Below, piece by piece: positions 34,313 through 42,298 of a DNA stretch of 64,000 nt. A model generated the notes under the pieces. The model was not told the DNA's origin. It worked only from the letters and a program-made list of their open reading frames with translations, and made no database searches. Position 1 is the first letter of the stretch, and each line of letters starts with the position of its first letter. The stretch comes from Pseudomonas sp. GGS8 (GTDB lineage Bacteria > Pseudomonadota > Gammaproteobacteria > Pseudomonadales > Pseudomonadaceae), in contig NZ_JALJWF010000001.1 in the NCBI RefSeq assembly GCF_024168645.1, forward strand, positions 62,001-126,000. The letters run 5' to 3'. The translations under genes and the position numbers were made by a program.

Positions 34313-35857
34313 TCAGTTCGCCACGTCGGCAGCGCGTTGGCGTGGCAAAGCCAGTTGCAGCAGGTTGGATTCATTGGCGTGTTCGCGGGTCAGTTCGCCG
34401 CGCATCGTGCCTTCGCAGAGCACCAGAATGCGGTCGGAAATGCCCATGACCTCCATCAGGTCGCTGGACACCACAATCACTGCGATGCCGCTGGCGGCCA
34501 GGTTATGGATGATCTGGTAGATCTCCGCTTTTGCACCGATGTCGATGCCGCGTGTGGGCTCATCGAGCAGCAGGATTTTCATCGGCATCGACAGCCAGCG
34601 ACCGAGAATCGCCTTCTGCTGATTGCCGCCGGACAGGTACATGATTTTCTGCGCCGCGTTGGGCGTCTTCACCTTCAGCGCCTTGATCTGCTTGTCGGCG
34701 TTGCCCTTCTCCCACAGCCCGCGCAACAGGCAACCAAAGGTGGAATGAGCGCCGCGGGCACTGATGTTGATGTTCTCGGCGACGCTGGCCAGCGGCAGGA
34801 TGCCCTCCTTCTTGCGGTCCTCTGGGCACAGCAGAATCCCCGCCGCAATGGCATCGCGCGGCGAACGCAGTTTCAGTTCATGGCCGCGTAACTCCAGACG
34901 TCCGGCCGTGTTGCGGGTAAGCCCGCTGAGCATGCGCAGCAGCTCGGTGCGACCTGCGCCAACCAAGCCGAACAGACCCAGAATCTCGCCTTTGTGCACC
35001 TCGAAACTCACCGGCTCACGCAAGCCCGGCCCCAGTAAACCATCAACCTTGAGCGCCACCGCGCCACGCGGGCGGCTGCGGTAATCGTAGATGTCCTGAA
35101 TGTCGCGACCGACCATGCACGTCACCAACTGGTCATGGCTCAGCGCACTCATGTCCTCGAAGGTGCGCACGAAGCGACCGTCCTTGAACACCGTTACCGC
35201 GTTGCAAATGCGGAACACTTCTTCCATGCGATGGGAGACGTAGAGCACCACTTTGCCTTCGTCCCGCAGACGACCGATGATCGCCATCAAGCGATCGATC
35301 TCCCGCGCCGACAGGCTGCTGGTGGGTTCGTCGAACGCAATCACATGCGCGCCACGGGACAGCGCCTTGGCGATTTCCACCAGTTGTCGCTGACCGAGGG
35401 ACAAGCGCCCGACTTTCTCTTGCGGATCGATTTCATCGGCCAGGCCTTTGAGGCAGGCCAGTGCCTGTTGCCGCAAAACGCTGCGATTGATCAGGCCGAA
35501 ACTCGCCGGCAGATGACCGAGAAACAGGTTCTCGGCCACGGTCATTTCCGGCACCAGGTGCAGCTCCTGATGGATTACCGCGACCCCGCTGCCAATGCTG
35601 TCGGCAGTGGATTTGAAGACCCTCGTCTGCTCGCCGATCTGCAGGTCGCCGCTGCTCGGCGTGTAAGCACCGCCGAGGATTTTCAGCAGCGTGGATTTAC
35701 CGGCACCGTTCTCGCCCATCAAGGCGTGAACCTGCCCCGGATGCGCGACGAAGCTGATGCCGTCCAGCGCCTTCACCCCGGGAAAGGTTTTGCCGATCCC
35801 GTTGAAGCGCAGGCTGCCGCCAATGCGCTGTTCATCTGTTTGTACGTGTGCGTGCAT
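34313..35857 (-). CDS. araG: Sugar ABC transporter ATPase, AraG type
   Basis: This 514-residue double-ABC ATPase has a first Walker A, GENGAGKSTLLKILGG, signature LSLGQRQLVEIAKAL and Walker B HVIAFDEPTS. The second half has GLVGAGRTELLRMLSG, YLSGGNQQKAILGRWL and KILLLDEPTRGID, the degenerate second Walker A being usual for this family. The start at 35857 is chosen because GAGGTGGG lies 5 nt upstream of this ATG. Confidence 0.92.
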   Translation of the reverse strand: MHAHVQTDEQRIGGSLRFNGIGKTFPGVKALDGISFVAHPGQVHALMGENGAGKSTLLKILGGAYTPSSGDLQIGEQTRVFKSTADSIGSGVAVIHQELHLVPEMTVAENLFLGHLPASFGLINRSVLRQQALACLKGLADEIDPQEKVGRLSLGQRQLVEIAKALSRGAHVIAFDEPTSSLSAREIDRLMAIIGRLRDEGKVVLYVSHRMEEVFRICNAVTVFKDGRFVRTFEDMSALSHDQLVTCMVGRDIQDIYDYRSRPRGAVALKVDGLLGPGLREPVSFEVHKGEILGLFGLVGAGRTELLRMLSGLTRNTAGRLELRGHELKLRSPRDAIAAGILLCPEDRKKEGILPLASVAENINISARGAHSTFGCLLRGLWEKGNADKQIKALKVKTPNAAQKIMYLSGGNQQKAILGRWLSMPMKILLLDEPTRGIDIGAKAEIYQIIHNLAASGIAVIVVSSDLMEVMGISDRILVLCEGTMRGELTREHANESNLLQLALPRQRAADVAN

Positions 35858-35922
35858 AACCCACCTCATCACACCGATCAGGCAGCCCCGTTGCCGGGGC
35901 CGCCGATGAAATCAACCGACCC

Positions 35923-36927
35923 TCAATTCCACAGGCCGATCTTTTCCAGTTCCTGCTTGAAGTTGTCGCGCGTGATCAGCGTCACGTCGTCCATGGCGGT
36001 GTATTTCGGCGGTTCTTTGCCGGTGGTGACCCACTCGTGCATCATGCTGGCGGTGTTGTAGCCCTCGATGTGCGGGCTCGGCAGCATCGAGCCGAAGAAG
36101 CCGCTGTTGGCTTTCTTCAATTCGCCGATGGCATCGGTGCCGTTGATGCCGATGCCAATTACGTTAGCCGCGGCAAAACCGGCGCTTTCGGTGGCGCGCA
36201 CGCCGCCCAGCACGGTGTTGTCGTTCATCCCGCCGATGATCAGGTTTTTCGCCGCGCCCGGCAGTTTCACCAGCGCCGAGTTGGTGGCATCCATACTGCC
36301 CGGCACGTCGAGGGTTTTCAGCGCCGAGAACAGAATGTGGTCTTTCGGCATCCCGGCGTCTTCCAGGGCTTTAACCGAACCGTCGGTGCGTTTCTTGCCG
36401 GTGTCGAGTTCGTTGAAGGTGTTGATCACCGCATAGGTTTCTTTCCAGTCCCAGCCGCGTTTTTTCGCTTCGGCGGCCATGGCGGCGCCCTGCTTCTGGC
36501 CGACTTCGAAAGCTGCCATGCCGAGGTACGGCACGTCCTCCATGAACTTGCCGCCGGCATCGACAAAGCGGTCATCGACGGCGATCACTTTCAAACCGTT
36601 GAGTTTGGCCTTAGCCATGATCGCCGGGCCCAGGGATACGTCCGGCGGGCAGATCACGAAGCCCTTGGCGCCGTTTGCTGCCAGGCTGTCGATGGCCGAG
36701 AGGGTTTTCTCGCCGTCAGGTACAGCGATCTTGATGACCGTGAAGCCCTTGTCCTTGGCGGCCTTTTCAGCGAAGGCCCACTCGGTCTGGAACCAGGGCT
36801 CTTCGGCTTGCTTGACCAGAAAACCGATCTTCACCTCCTCGGCCGCCAGCAACGTACTGCTCAGGCTGACCGCGGTGACCGCCAAAGCGGCACAGCACAG
36901 GGAACGGATCCCACGACGACGTTTCAT
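35923..36927 (-). CDS. araF: Periplasmic sugar-binding protein, AraF type
   Basis: This 334-residue protein has a signal peptide (to about residue 29, SSTLLAAEE). The mature part aligns closely by eye with the E. coli L-arabinose-binding protein: KIGFLVKQAEEPWFQTEWAF, DGEKTLSAIDSLAANGAKGF, MNDNTVLGGVRAT, GIGINGTDAI, MLPSP. Positions matching the sugar contacts Lys10, Glu14, Asn205, Asn232 and Met108 are kept. That protein binds L-arabinose and D-galactose with similar affinity, so galactose is a reasonable substrate in this neighbourhood. AAGGAG precedes the ATG. Confidence 0.92.
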   Translation of the reverse strand: MKRRRGIRSLCCAALAVTAVSLSSTLLAAEEVKIGFLVKQAEEPWFQTEWAFAEKAAKDKGFTVIKIAVPDGEKTLSAIDSLAANGAKGFVICPPDVSLGPAIMAKAKLNGLKVIAVDDRFVDAGGKFMEDVPYLGMAAFEVGQKQGAAMAAEAKKRGWDWKETYAVINTFNELDTGKKRTDGSVKALEDAGMPKDHILFSALKTLDVPGSMDATNSALVKLPGAAKNLIIGGMNDNTVLGGVRATESAGFAAANVIGIGINGTDAIGELKKANSGFFGSMLPSPHIEGYNTASMMHEWVTTGKEPPKYTAMDDVTLITRDNFKQELEKIGLWN

Positions 36928-36938
36928 AAGCTGACTCC

Positions 36939-36946
36939 TTGTTGTT
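36939..36946 (-). promoter_or_regulatory. Crc/Hfq catabolite-repression motif in the araF leader
   Basis: Minus-strand AACAACAA is a perfect AAnAAnAA CA motif that overlaps the start of the AAGGAG ribosome binding site. Confidence 0.6.
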
Positions 36947-37000
36947 TTTTTTGAGCGTTATTTGAAAGCCAATACAGCGGTCAAAGCATGCAGCCAATAG

Positions 37001-37018
37001 TCATATCGTATGATGATT
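37001..37018 (-). promoter_or_regulatory. Candidate FadR/GntR operator upstream of araF
   Basis: Minus-strand AATCATCATACGAT (37005-37018) matches 13 of 14 bases of the site in front of the fadR-type gene (39853-39866), and the wider sequence is dyad-symmetric (TCATA-TCG-TATGA). It lies 78 bp upstream of the araF start. Confidence 0.55.
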
Positions 37019-37057
37019 GGATTTCAGACGTAGTTTTGCGCCTGAAAGCCAAGTTAT

Positions 37058-37876
37058 TCAGTCGTGGTACATGACCGAACGCCCACCATCGATGGTGATG
37101 CACGAAGCGTTGATGAACGGTGCTTCATCGCTGGCCAGGAACACGGCGGTCATCGCCACTTCGATTGGCTGGCCGATGCGGCGCGGTGGATGCAGGTCGA
37201 AGGCCCGCTGACGTTCGGCATGGGGGTCGGCAAAACCGTTCCAGTAATCGACGTTCAGTTGGGTTTCGATGTAGCCCGGCGCGATGGCGTTGACGCGAAT
37301 GCCCTTGGGGGCGTATTCGATGCCCAAGGCACGGGTCAGCCCAAGCAGGCCATGCTTGGCCACCGGGTACGGGAAGCAGCCGGGAATGATGTGGGTGGAA
37401 TGGGTCGAGGCGATGTTGATGATGCTGCCGATGCCCTGCTCGATCATCTGCGGCAGCACGGCTTTGCAACCATACCAGGCGCCGTCAAGGTCAATGGCGA
37501 AGCAGCGGTGCCAGTCTTCCTCGGTCATTTGCAGCGGGTCGCGGAACACATTGACCCCGGCGCAGTTGACCAGCACGTCGATCCGGCCGTGAAGCTCAAT
37601 GGCCAATCCGGCCATGTCGTGCAGGTCTTGTTGGCGCGATACGTCGGCCTTGATCGCCACGACATCCGCACCTTGTTCACGCCAGTGCGCCGCGACCTTT
37701 TCGACTTTCTCGGCCTGAATATCGCTGATGATCAGCTTGGCCTGCTGGGACGCAAAGGTCGCGACAATCGCTTCGCCGATGCCCTGAGCGGCGCCGGTCA
37801 ACAGCACGACCTTGTTTTTCAGGCGCTCGCCCTTGGGCGGTTCCGGCACTGGTGGCAAGGAAAGAGGTTCAGCCAT
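37058..37876 (-). CDS. SDR family sugar 1-dehydrogenase (probable D-galactose/L-arabinose dehydrogenase)
   Basis: This 272-residue short-chain dehydrogenase has VLLTGAAQGIGEAIV (NAD-binding, residues 25-39), NCAGVN, catalytic Ser in NIASTHSTH, YPVAKHG (YxxxK), and the C-terminal INASCITIDGGRSV. Its place between an AraFGH transporter and an SMP-30 lactonase indicates oxidation of an aldose to its lactone. D-galactose is favoured because the galactonate pathway shares its promoter cassette; no pentonate dehydratase is present. A short upstream ORF overlaps its start by 8 bp. Confidence 0.82.
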   Translation of the reverse strand: MAEPLSLPPVPEPPKGERLKNKVVLLTGAAQGIGEAIVATFASQQAKLIISDIQAEKVEKVAAHWREQGADVVAIKADVSRQQDLHDMAGLAIELHGRIDVLVNCAGVNVFRDPLQMTEEDWHRCFAIDLDGAWYGCKAVLPQMIEQGIGSIINIASTHSTHIIPGCFPYPVAKHGLLGLTRALGIEYAPKGIRVNAIAPGYIETQLNVDYWNGFADPHAERQRAFDLHPPRRIGQPIEVAMTAVFLASDEAPFINASCITIDGGRSVMYHD

Positions 37877-38036
37877 GGATCAACACTCCTGTTCGAAGAC
37901 ACGACGAAAACCGGGCATCTGTCGATGTCCGGTCAAAAGGCTTTTTGGAATAGGCAGGCAGGCGTGAAAACGCCCGGGCGCCAGGGCGGCCTGAAGCACT
38001 GTCGCCCCAAGGGAGGACGGTGGAATATCGCTGCAT
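37869..38036 (-). CDS. Possible 55-residue leader ORF upstream of the sugar dehydrogenase
   Basis: The ATG at 38036 is preceded by AAAACAGGTGAAGTG, the same ribosome-binding context as dgoK (AAAACAGGTGAAGCG). The frame MQRYSTVLPWGDSASG... stays open for 55 codons and ends inside the ATGGCTGA start of the dehydrogenase gene. It may be a leader peptide for translational coupling or a relic of a gene start copied with the promoter. The peptide has no recognised homology, so it could be fortuitous. Confidence 0.35.
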   Translation of the reverse strand: MQRYSTVLPWGDSASGRPGARAFSRLPAYSKKPFDRTSTDARFSSCLRTGVLIHG

Positions 38037-38049
38037 CACTTCACCTGTT

Positions 38050-38057
38050 TTGTTTTT
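38050..38057 (-). promoter_or_regulatory. Crc/Hfq motif in the dehydrogenase leader
   Basis: Minus-strand AAAAACAA, in the same position relative to AGGTGA as in the dgoK leader. Confidence 0.5.
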
Positions 38058-38089
38058 TTAAGTGTGAGTGCGTGTAACTGATGGGGCCG

Positions 38090-38148
38090 ACTATAAACCC
38101 GGCCGCTAAGTAATCTCAATATATAATTTTACATCCCATATTTTGGGA
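38090..38148 (-). promoter_or_regulatory. Sugar dehydrogenase promoter and operator cassette (copy 2)
   Basis: Minus-strand operator TCCCAAAATATGGGA (38134-38148), a 14-bp gap, -35 TTGAGA (38114-38119), an 18-bp spacer, and -10 TATAGT (38090-38095). All spacings equal those upstream of dgoK. The operator sits immediately next to the lactonase stop codon. Confidence 0.75.
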
Positions 38149-38149
38149 T

Positions 38150-39025
38150 TTAACCCGAGAATCTCCGACAGGGTTTTCCGGGCACATCGACTCGAACCGA
38201 CAACAAGGCACCATCCAATGGGTGGTTGATCGGGCTCGCCGCACTGGTGATGTATAAGGTTTTGAAGTCTTCGCCACCGAACACACAACTGGTGGGGCGG
38301 CTGACAGGCAGTTCGATCACCCGATCGACATGACCGTCCGGGGTCAGCCTGAGCAGGCAACTGCCGTCCCAGCGGGCATTCCAGATGTAGCCCTCGGCAT
38401 CCATCGCCGAGCCGTCGGGACCGCCCCGTTCGTGGGGGCCAAACCAGACGTAGGCGGTGTCGAGGTTGCCGTCGGTATGGATGAAATGTTGGTACAACGT
38501 GCCGTCGAGGCTGTCGGCGAAATACAGGGTTGTGCCGTCGTCGCTCCACAGTAACGTGTTGGGGATGCCCAGCCCTCGCAGCAGCGGCGTGACCCGAGCA
38601 TCGCAGTCGATGCGAAACAGGCCACCGGAGCGGCGCACGATGGGCAAGTCTTCGCCGAGCTCGCCGATGTTGTTTTGCATAGTACCCAGCCAGAGCCGGC
38701 CCAAGGCATCGCAGCGGGCTTCGTTGGCGCGATTGCCGGGTTGCGGATCGGCCACGCAGAGCAAGGTCAGCCTAGGTTCCAGGCCGGGAGAGTTCAGGTC
38801 CAGTCGATAAACCCCGCTGTTCAACGTCACCAGGGCGTCGCCGCTTTCGCAGGGGATGAACGCGGACACGTGTTCCGGCATCTGCCAGATTTCCACATTG
38901 GCGCCGATCAATCGCAGCGCCTGTTGGCCGGCGATATCAACCCAATACAGCGCCTGGGTCGGTGCATCCCAGAACGGGCCTTCACCGAGTCGGGCACGGT
39001 GCTCCGTTACCGCAGTCCACGTCAT
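38150..39025 (-). CDS. SMP-30/gluconolactonase family sugar lactonase
   Basis: This 291-residue six-bladed beta-propeller lactonase opens the aldonolactone made by the dehydrogenase. Visible family signatures are ARLGEGPFWDAPTQALYWVD (metal-binding Glu), NRANEARCDALGRLWLGTMQ, IPNTLLWSDDGTTLYFADSL, and GGPDGSAMDAEGYIWNARW (Asp ligand). It lies upstream of the dehydrogenase but separated by a promoter. Galactonolactone or arabinonolactone is the likely substrate. Confidence 0.9.
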   Translation of the reverse strand: MTWTAVTEHRARLGEGPFWDAPTQALYWVDIAGQQALRLIGANVEIWQMPEHVSAFIPCESGDALVTLNSGVYRLDLNSPGLEPRLTLLCVADPQPGNRANEARCDALGRLWLGTMQNNIGELGEDLPIVRRSGGLFRIDCDARVTPLLRGLGIPNTLLWSDDGTTLYFADSLDGTLYQHFIHTDGNLDTAYVWFGPHERGGPDGSAMDAEGYIWNARWDGSCLLRLTPDGHVDRVIELPVSRPTSCVFGGEDFKTLYITSAASPINHPLDGALLSVRVDVPGKPCRRFSG

Positions 39026-39066
39026 GAAACCTCCTTTTTATTGCTTTTATCTGGGAGCGAGCCTGG

Positions 39067-39783
39067 TCAGCCTGCCTTCTTGTCGGCCATGACTTGGGGG
39101 TAGAAGCGCTTGATCGCCAGGTCGGCGTTATCGATCAGCGTCATGCAGGCCCACACACCCCGCGCGGCATCCCGGGCGGCGATGGCGTCGGCCATGTCTT
39201 TGTGAATCGGCAAGGTTCGGCGCAGTTCGTCGGGGTCGGCGGCAGACACTTCGAAAGACACCGCCAGCAGCGCGCCGAGGGCTGGGACCATTTGTTCGAT
39301 GAATTGATTGTGGCTGGCGGCGAGGATGCACTCGTGAAAGAACTGGTCGGCGCGGTTGTAATCAACTCCACTGTCCACCGCTCGTTCCAGCGCGTTGTAG
39401 GCCTGAAGCACCGCTTGCACTTGTTCCGCCGTTGCGCGCTCACAGGCCCAGCGCACCGCCATCGGTTCGATGGTACGGCGCAGGTCGAGCAGGTCATCGA
39501 CGAAGTTTTCCGGCAAACCGCTGCGCGACAACCAGCCGACGACTTGCGGATCGAAGAGGTTCCAGCGCCGTACCGGCAACACGCGCGTGCCGACCTTCGG
39601 CCCGACTTCAAGCATGCCTTTGGCGACCAGGGTTTTGATCGCTTCACGGATGACCGTACGGCTGACCCCGAGCTGCTCACCCAAGTCGGCTTCAACCTTG
39701 ATGGTTTGACCGGGCTTCACCTGGCCAGCGGCAATCCAGCACCCCAGCCAATCAACCGTCGACGCGTGAAAACTGCTGGACAT
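39067..39783 (-). CDS. FadR-subfamily GntR regulator (FCD domain) of the sugar cluster
   Basis: This 238-residue regulator has an N-terminal winged helix (residues 15-75, EADLGEQLGVSRTVIREAIK, KGMLEVGPKVGTRVLP) and a C-terminal FCD helical domain with metal-binding His/Asp (LRRTIEPMAVRWACERATAE, NRADQFFHECILAAS, HKDMADAIAARD). Sugar-acid-responsive FCD regulators such as DgoR or UxuR are the nearest functional parallel. The ATG at 39783 has GAGGT 5 nt upstream. It precedes the lactonase by 41 bp, so they are co-transcribed. Confidence 0.87.
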   Translation of the reverse strand: MSSSFHASTVDWLGCWIAAGQVKPGQTIKVEADLGEQLGVSRTVIREAIKTLVAKGMLEVGPKVGTRVLPVRRWNLFDPQVVGWLSRSGLPENFVDDLLDLRRTIEPMAVRWACERATAEQVQAVLQAYNALERAVDSGVDYNRADQFFHECILAASHNQFIEQMVPALGALLAVSFEVSAADPDELRRTLPIHKDMADAIAARDAARGVWACMTLIDNADLAIKRFYPQVMADKKAG

Positions 39784-39852
39784 GGGTACCTCACCGCCCC
39801 GATGGAAAAAAGCGACACGACACAAAAGCCGTTCGCGATGGATGCCCACGCT

Positions 39853-39866
39853 AATCATCATATGAT
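39853..39866 (+). promoter_or_regulatory. Candidate autoregulatory FadR/GntR operator
   Basis: AATCATCATATGAT contains the perfect palindrome ATCATATGAT (39857-39866) and matches the araF-upstream site. It lies 70 bp upstream of the regulator start. Confidence 0.55.
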
Positions 39867-40008
39867 TGAGTGTCAATTGGATTTTCAGGTGTCTTGAAAA
39901 TACCGACGTGCCTCCCTTGACCAAAGGGATTTGAACCCTCCCCCTTTGTAAACTACGGTTAGCCCGCAACAGATCAGGCAGTTTCACTAAAATCCGCTAT
40001 CGATAGGT

Positions 40009-40887
40009 ATGAATATGGACATGGATGCGTCTACGAAATACCCCATTGTGTTGGTTCACGGTCTTTTCGGCTTCGACAGAATCGCCGGTTATCCGTACTT
40101 CTTCGAAATCGAGGAAGCCCTGGAGCGTGCTGGTGCCCAGGTGTTTGCCGTGAATATTCCAACCGTCAACGGCAATGAAGAACGTGGTGAAAAACTGCTC
40201 GAACACGTCGACCGCATTTTGCGGGAAACGGGAGCCGCCAAGGTCAATCTGATCGGCCATAGCCAAGGCCCCCTGGCCGCACGCTACGTCGCAGCCCTGC
40301 ACCCGGAAAAGGTCGCCTCGGTCACCTCGGTCAGTTGCCCTAACCACGGCTCCGAGATTGCCGACCAACTGCACAAGGCACTGACACCGGGAGAATTACC
40401 CGAAGCCTTAGTGTTGGCCTTGTTGAGCGCAGTCGGCACCTTCATTTCGTTGGTCAGTGGCCACCCGGAAAATCCCGTCGACCCTCAAGCGGCGTTTGAA
40501 TCGCTGACCAGTGCAGGACTGGCCGCCTTCAATCGCAAATACCCGCAAGGGCTGCCAAAGGTCTGGGGTGGAGAAGGCAACGAAATTGAAAACGGCGTGT
40601 ATTACTACTCCTGGAGCGGGATCGTGCAGAACTTTCAAAGCCTGCAACTCCTCGACCCGACCCATTTGAACTGTAAGGTGCTGTCGCAGTTATTTTATAA
40701 AGAGAAGCACGCCAACGATGGGCTGGTTGGCCGCTACAGTTCGCACCTGGGCAAAGTGATCCGCTCGGATTACCCCATGGACCATTTTGATGCAGTCAAT
40801 CAGATGGCCGGGATCAACAGTTGGAACGTGAGCCCGGTGATGCTCTACCTTGAACATGCCGCCCGGCTCAAGAGCAAGGGGTTGTAA
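40009..40887 (+). CDS. Triacylglycerol lipase (family I, no signal peptide)
   Basis: This 292-residue alpha/beta hydrolase has the oxyanion segment [14 protein letters not shown] at residues 12-25, the nucleophile elbow [15 protein letters not shown], catalytic Asp region [17 protein letters not shown], and catalytic His in [12 protein letters not shown]. The sequence resembles the P. fragi-type lipase in full. Unlike LipA it lacks a signal peptide and the helper gene lif, so it may act intracellularly or leave by a leaderless route. Single gene with its own terminator. Confidence 0.88.
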   Translation: MNMDMDASTKYPIVLVHGLFGFDRIAGYPYFFEIEEALERAGAQVFAVNIPTVNGNEERGEKLLEHVDRILRETGAAKVNLIGHSQGPLAARYVAALHPEKVASVTSVSCPNHGSEIADQLHKALTPGELPEALVLALLSAVGTFISLVSGHPENPVDPQAAFESLTSAGLAAFNRKYPQGLPKVWGGEGNEIENGVYYYSWSGIVQNFQSLQLLDPTHLNCKVLSQLFYKEKHANDGLVGRYSSHLGKVIRSDYPMDHFDAVNQMAGINSWNVSPVMLYLEHAARLKSKGL

Positions 40888-40891
40888 GCCC

Positions 40892-40930
40892 ATAAAAAAA
40901 TGGCCCGTTGCAATAACGGGCCGTTTCGTT
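40892..40930. terminator. Bidirectional intrinsic terminator
   Basis: GGCCCGTT-GCAAT-AACGGGCC hairpin with seven A upstream, which act as a T-run on the minus strand for the DUF1285 gene, and TTTCGTTT downstream for the lipase. Confidence 0.85.
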
Positions 40931-40946
40931 TCCAGCGCTCAACCCG

Positions 40947-41507
40947 TTACGGCTCAAGCCCGATAGGGAAGAACTCACCGCCGCTCCAGACGCCGAGCCA
41001 GCTCTGCCCGTCAATCACACGGCTCACCGCCAGCTCTACCAACTGGTAGAACACATTGCGGTGAATCAGCGCTTCAAGGTTGCTGCGCACATGTACGTAA
41101 GGCGCAGGCTCCTGAGTCAGCGGGTCGATCATCACGCGCATGGGGTGCTCGGCGCCGGCATCGGTCGTTTCATCGACGTTGGTGGTAAAGCGCAAGACCT
41201 GAGCCTCCCCCTCGCCTTCTACCTCCACGGCAATCGCCACGAACGGTGCGTCGTCGACCTTGATGCCGACCTTTTCGACTGGAGTAATCAGAAAGTAATC
41301 ATCGCCGTCGCGGCGAATGATGGTGGAGAACAGCTTGACCATCGGCTTGCGCCCGATCGGCGTGCCCAGGTAATACCAGGTGCCGTCGCGGGCGATGCGC
41401 ATGTCGATGTCGCCACAGAAGTCGGGGTTCCACAAGTGGACCGGTGGCAAGCCTTTGGTTTTGGGGATTTGTCCCAACAGATCATTGGCTTTTTGCGGGC
41501 CACTCAT
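40947..41507 (-). CDS. DUF1285 domain-containing protein
   Basis: This 186-residue protein has unknown function. Conserved segments are [51 protein letters not shown] and [16 protein letters not shown]. No signal peptide. The start at 41507 is preceded by AAGGAG. It follows the DUF4823 lipoprotein gene by 16 bp. Confidence 0.88.
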   Translation of the reverse strand: MSGPQKANDLLGQIPKTKGLPPVHLWNPDFCGDIDMRIARDGTWYYLGTPIGRKPMVKLFSTIIRRDGDDYFLITPVEKVGIKVDDAPFVAIAVEVEGEGEAQVLRFTTNVDETTDAGAEHPMRVMIDPLTQEPAPYVHVRSNLEALIHRNVFYQLVELAVSRVIDGQSWLGVWSGGEFFPIGLEP

Positions 41508-41523
41508 GGCGTTCTCCTTTGAA

Positions 41524-42129
41524 TTACTGGTCGCTGAGCCCCAGCAGGCTACGAGCATATTGCTCCAGCGGTGGGCCCAACAGATCTTCTGGCTTGTTAT
41601 CGTGGAACGTCAGTAAACCGCCACGACTCTTGATACGTGCAGTATCGATCAAATACTGGGTGCTGGTCTCGATCAACATGATTTGAATCACACCGCTGTC
41701 GATCCCCAGGCGATCCACATGCTCCTGATCGAGCCACTCGTCCGAGTTGCCGATGCGGTCATCGGCCTTGGCGAAACGGGTGTAAAGCAGGTAATGAGCG
41801 CCGGCGGCACGGGCTTCACCCATGGCCGCGTCGAGACCTTCCGGCGTGCGGGCACGGCGCACCATCGGGAAATATTCGATAAAGCCGTTGAAGGCTTCTT
41901 CGGCCACCACGTTAGGTCGCGGGTAGGCACTGCCCGGCGGTGCGAAGGCGCCCTGGGCGATGTAGATGAATGAGTCCGGCTGAATGCGGAAGTTATTCAC
42001 GCGGCGGCTATCGCTGTGGTCCAGCAGCCCCGCGTCGCTCATGTGGTAGCGAGTGCCTTCGGCCATATCGCTGACATTCATGCAGCCACCAAGCGCCAAA
42101 ACGGCCAGCAGCAAAACCAGGCTACGCAT
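41524..42129 (-). CDS. DUF4823 lipoprotein
   Basis: This 201-residue lipoprotein has the lipobox LALGGCMN (Cys16) and a single domain containing [19 protein letters not shown] and [19 protein letters not shown]. Predicted outer membrane or periplasmic; function unknown. First gene of a two-gene operon with DUF1285. Confidence 0.85.
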   Translation of the reverse strand: MRSLVLLLAVLALGGCMNVSDMAEGTRYHMSDAGLLDHSDSRRVNNFRIQPDSFIYIAQGAFAPPGSAYPRPNVVAEEAFNGFIEYFPMVRRARTPEGLDAAMGEARAAGAHYLLYTRFAKADDRIGNSDEWLDQEHVDRLGIDSGVIQIMLIETSTQYLIDTARIKSRGGLLTFHDNKPEDLLGPPLEQYARSLLGLSDQ

Positions 42130-42222
42130 CCTACCCTCCAGAAGCCGGTGACGGAAAACCGGCGAATGGCCATGGGATGCAGCTTCCGCGCCAGCTCATG
42201 GGCATCGTCGCCTGGCAGAACG

Positions 42223-42291
42223 CAATCGCGGGCAAGCCACGCTCCCACAGGTTTACAAATATCCTGTGGGAGCGTGGCTTGCCCGCGATGA
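42223..42291. repeat. REPIN, class A
   Basis: ATCGCGGGCAAGCCACGCTC and inverted GAGCGTGGCTTGCCCGCGAT, a subtype with a compensated A/T pair in the REP stem, lie between moaA and the DUF4823 gene. Confidence 0.92.
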
Positions 42292-42298
42292 GGCCCAA

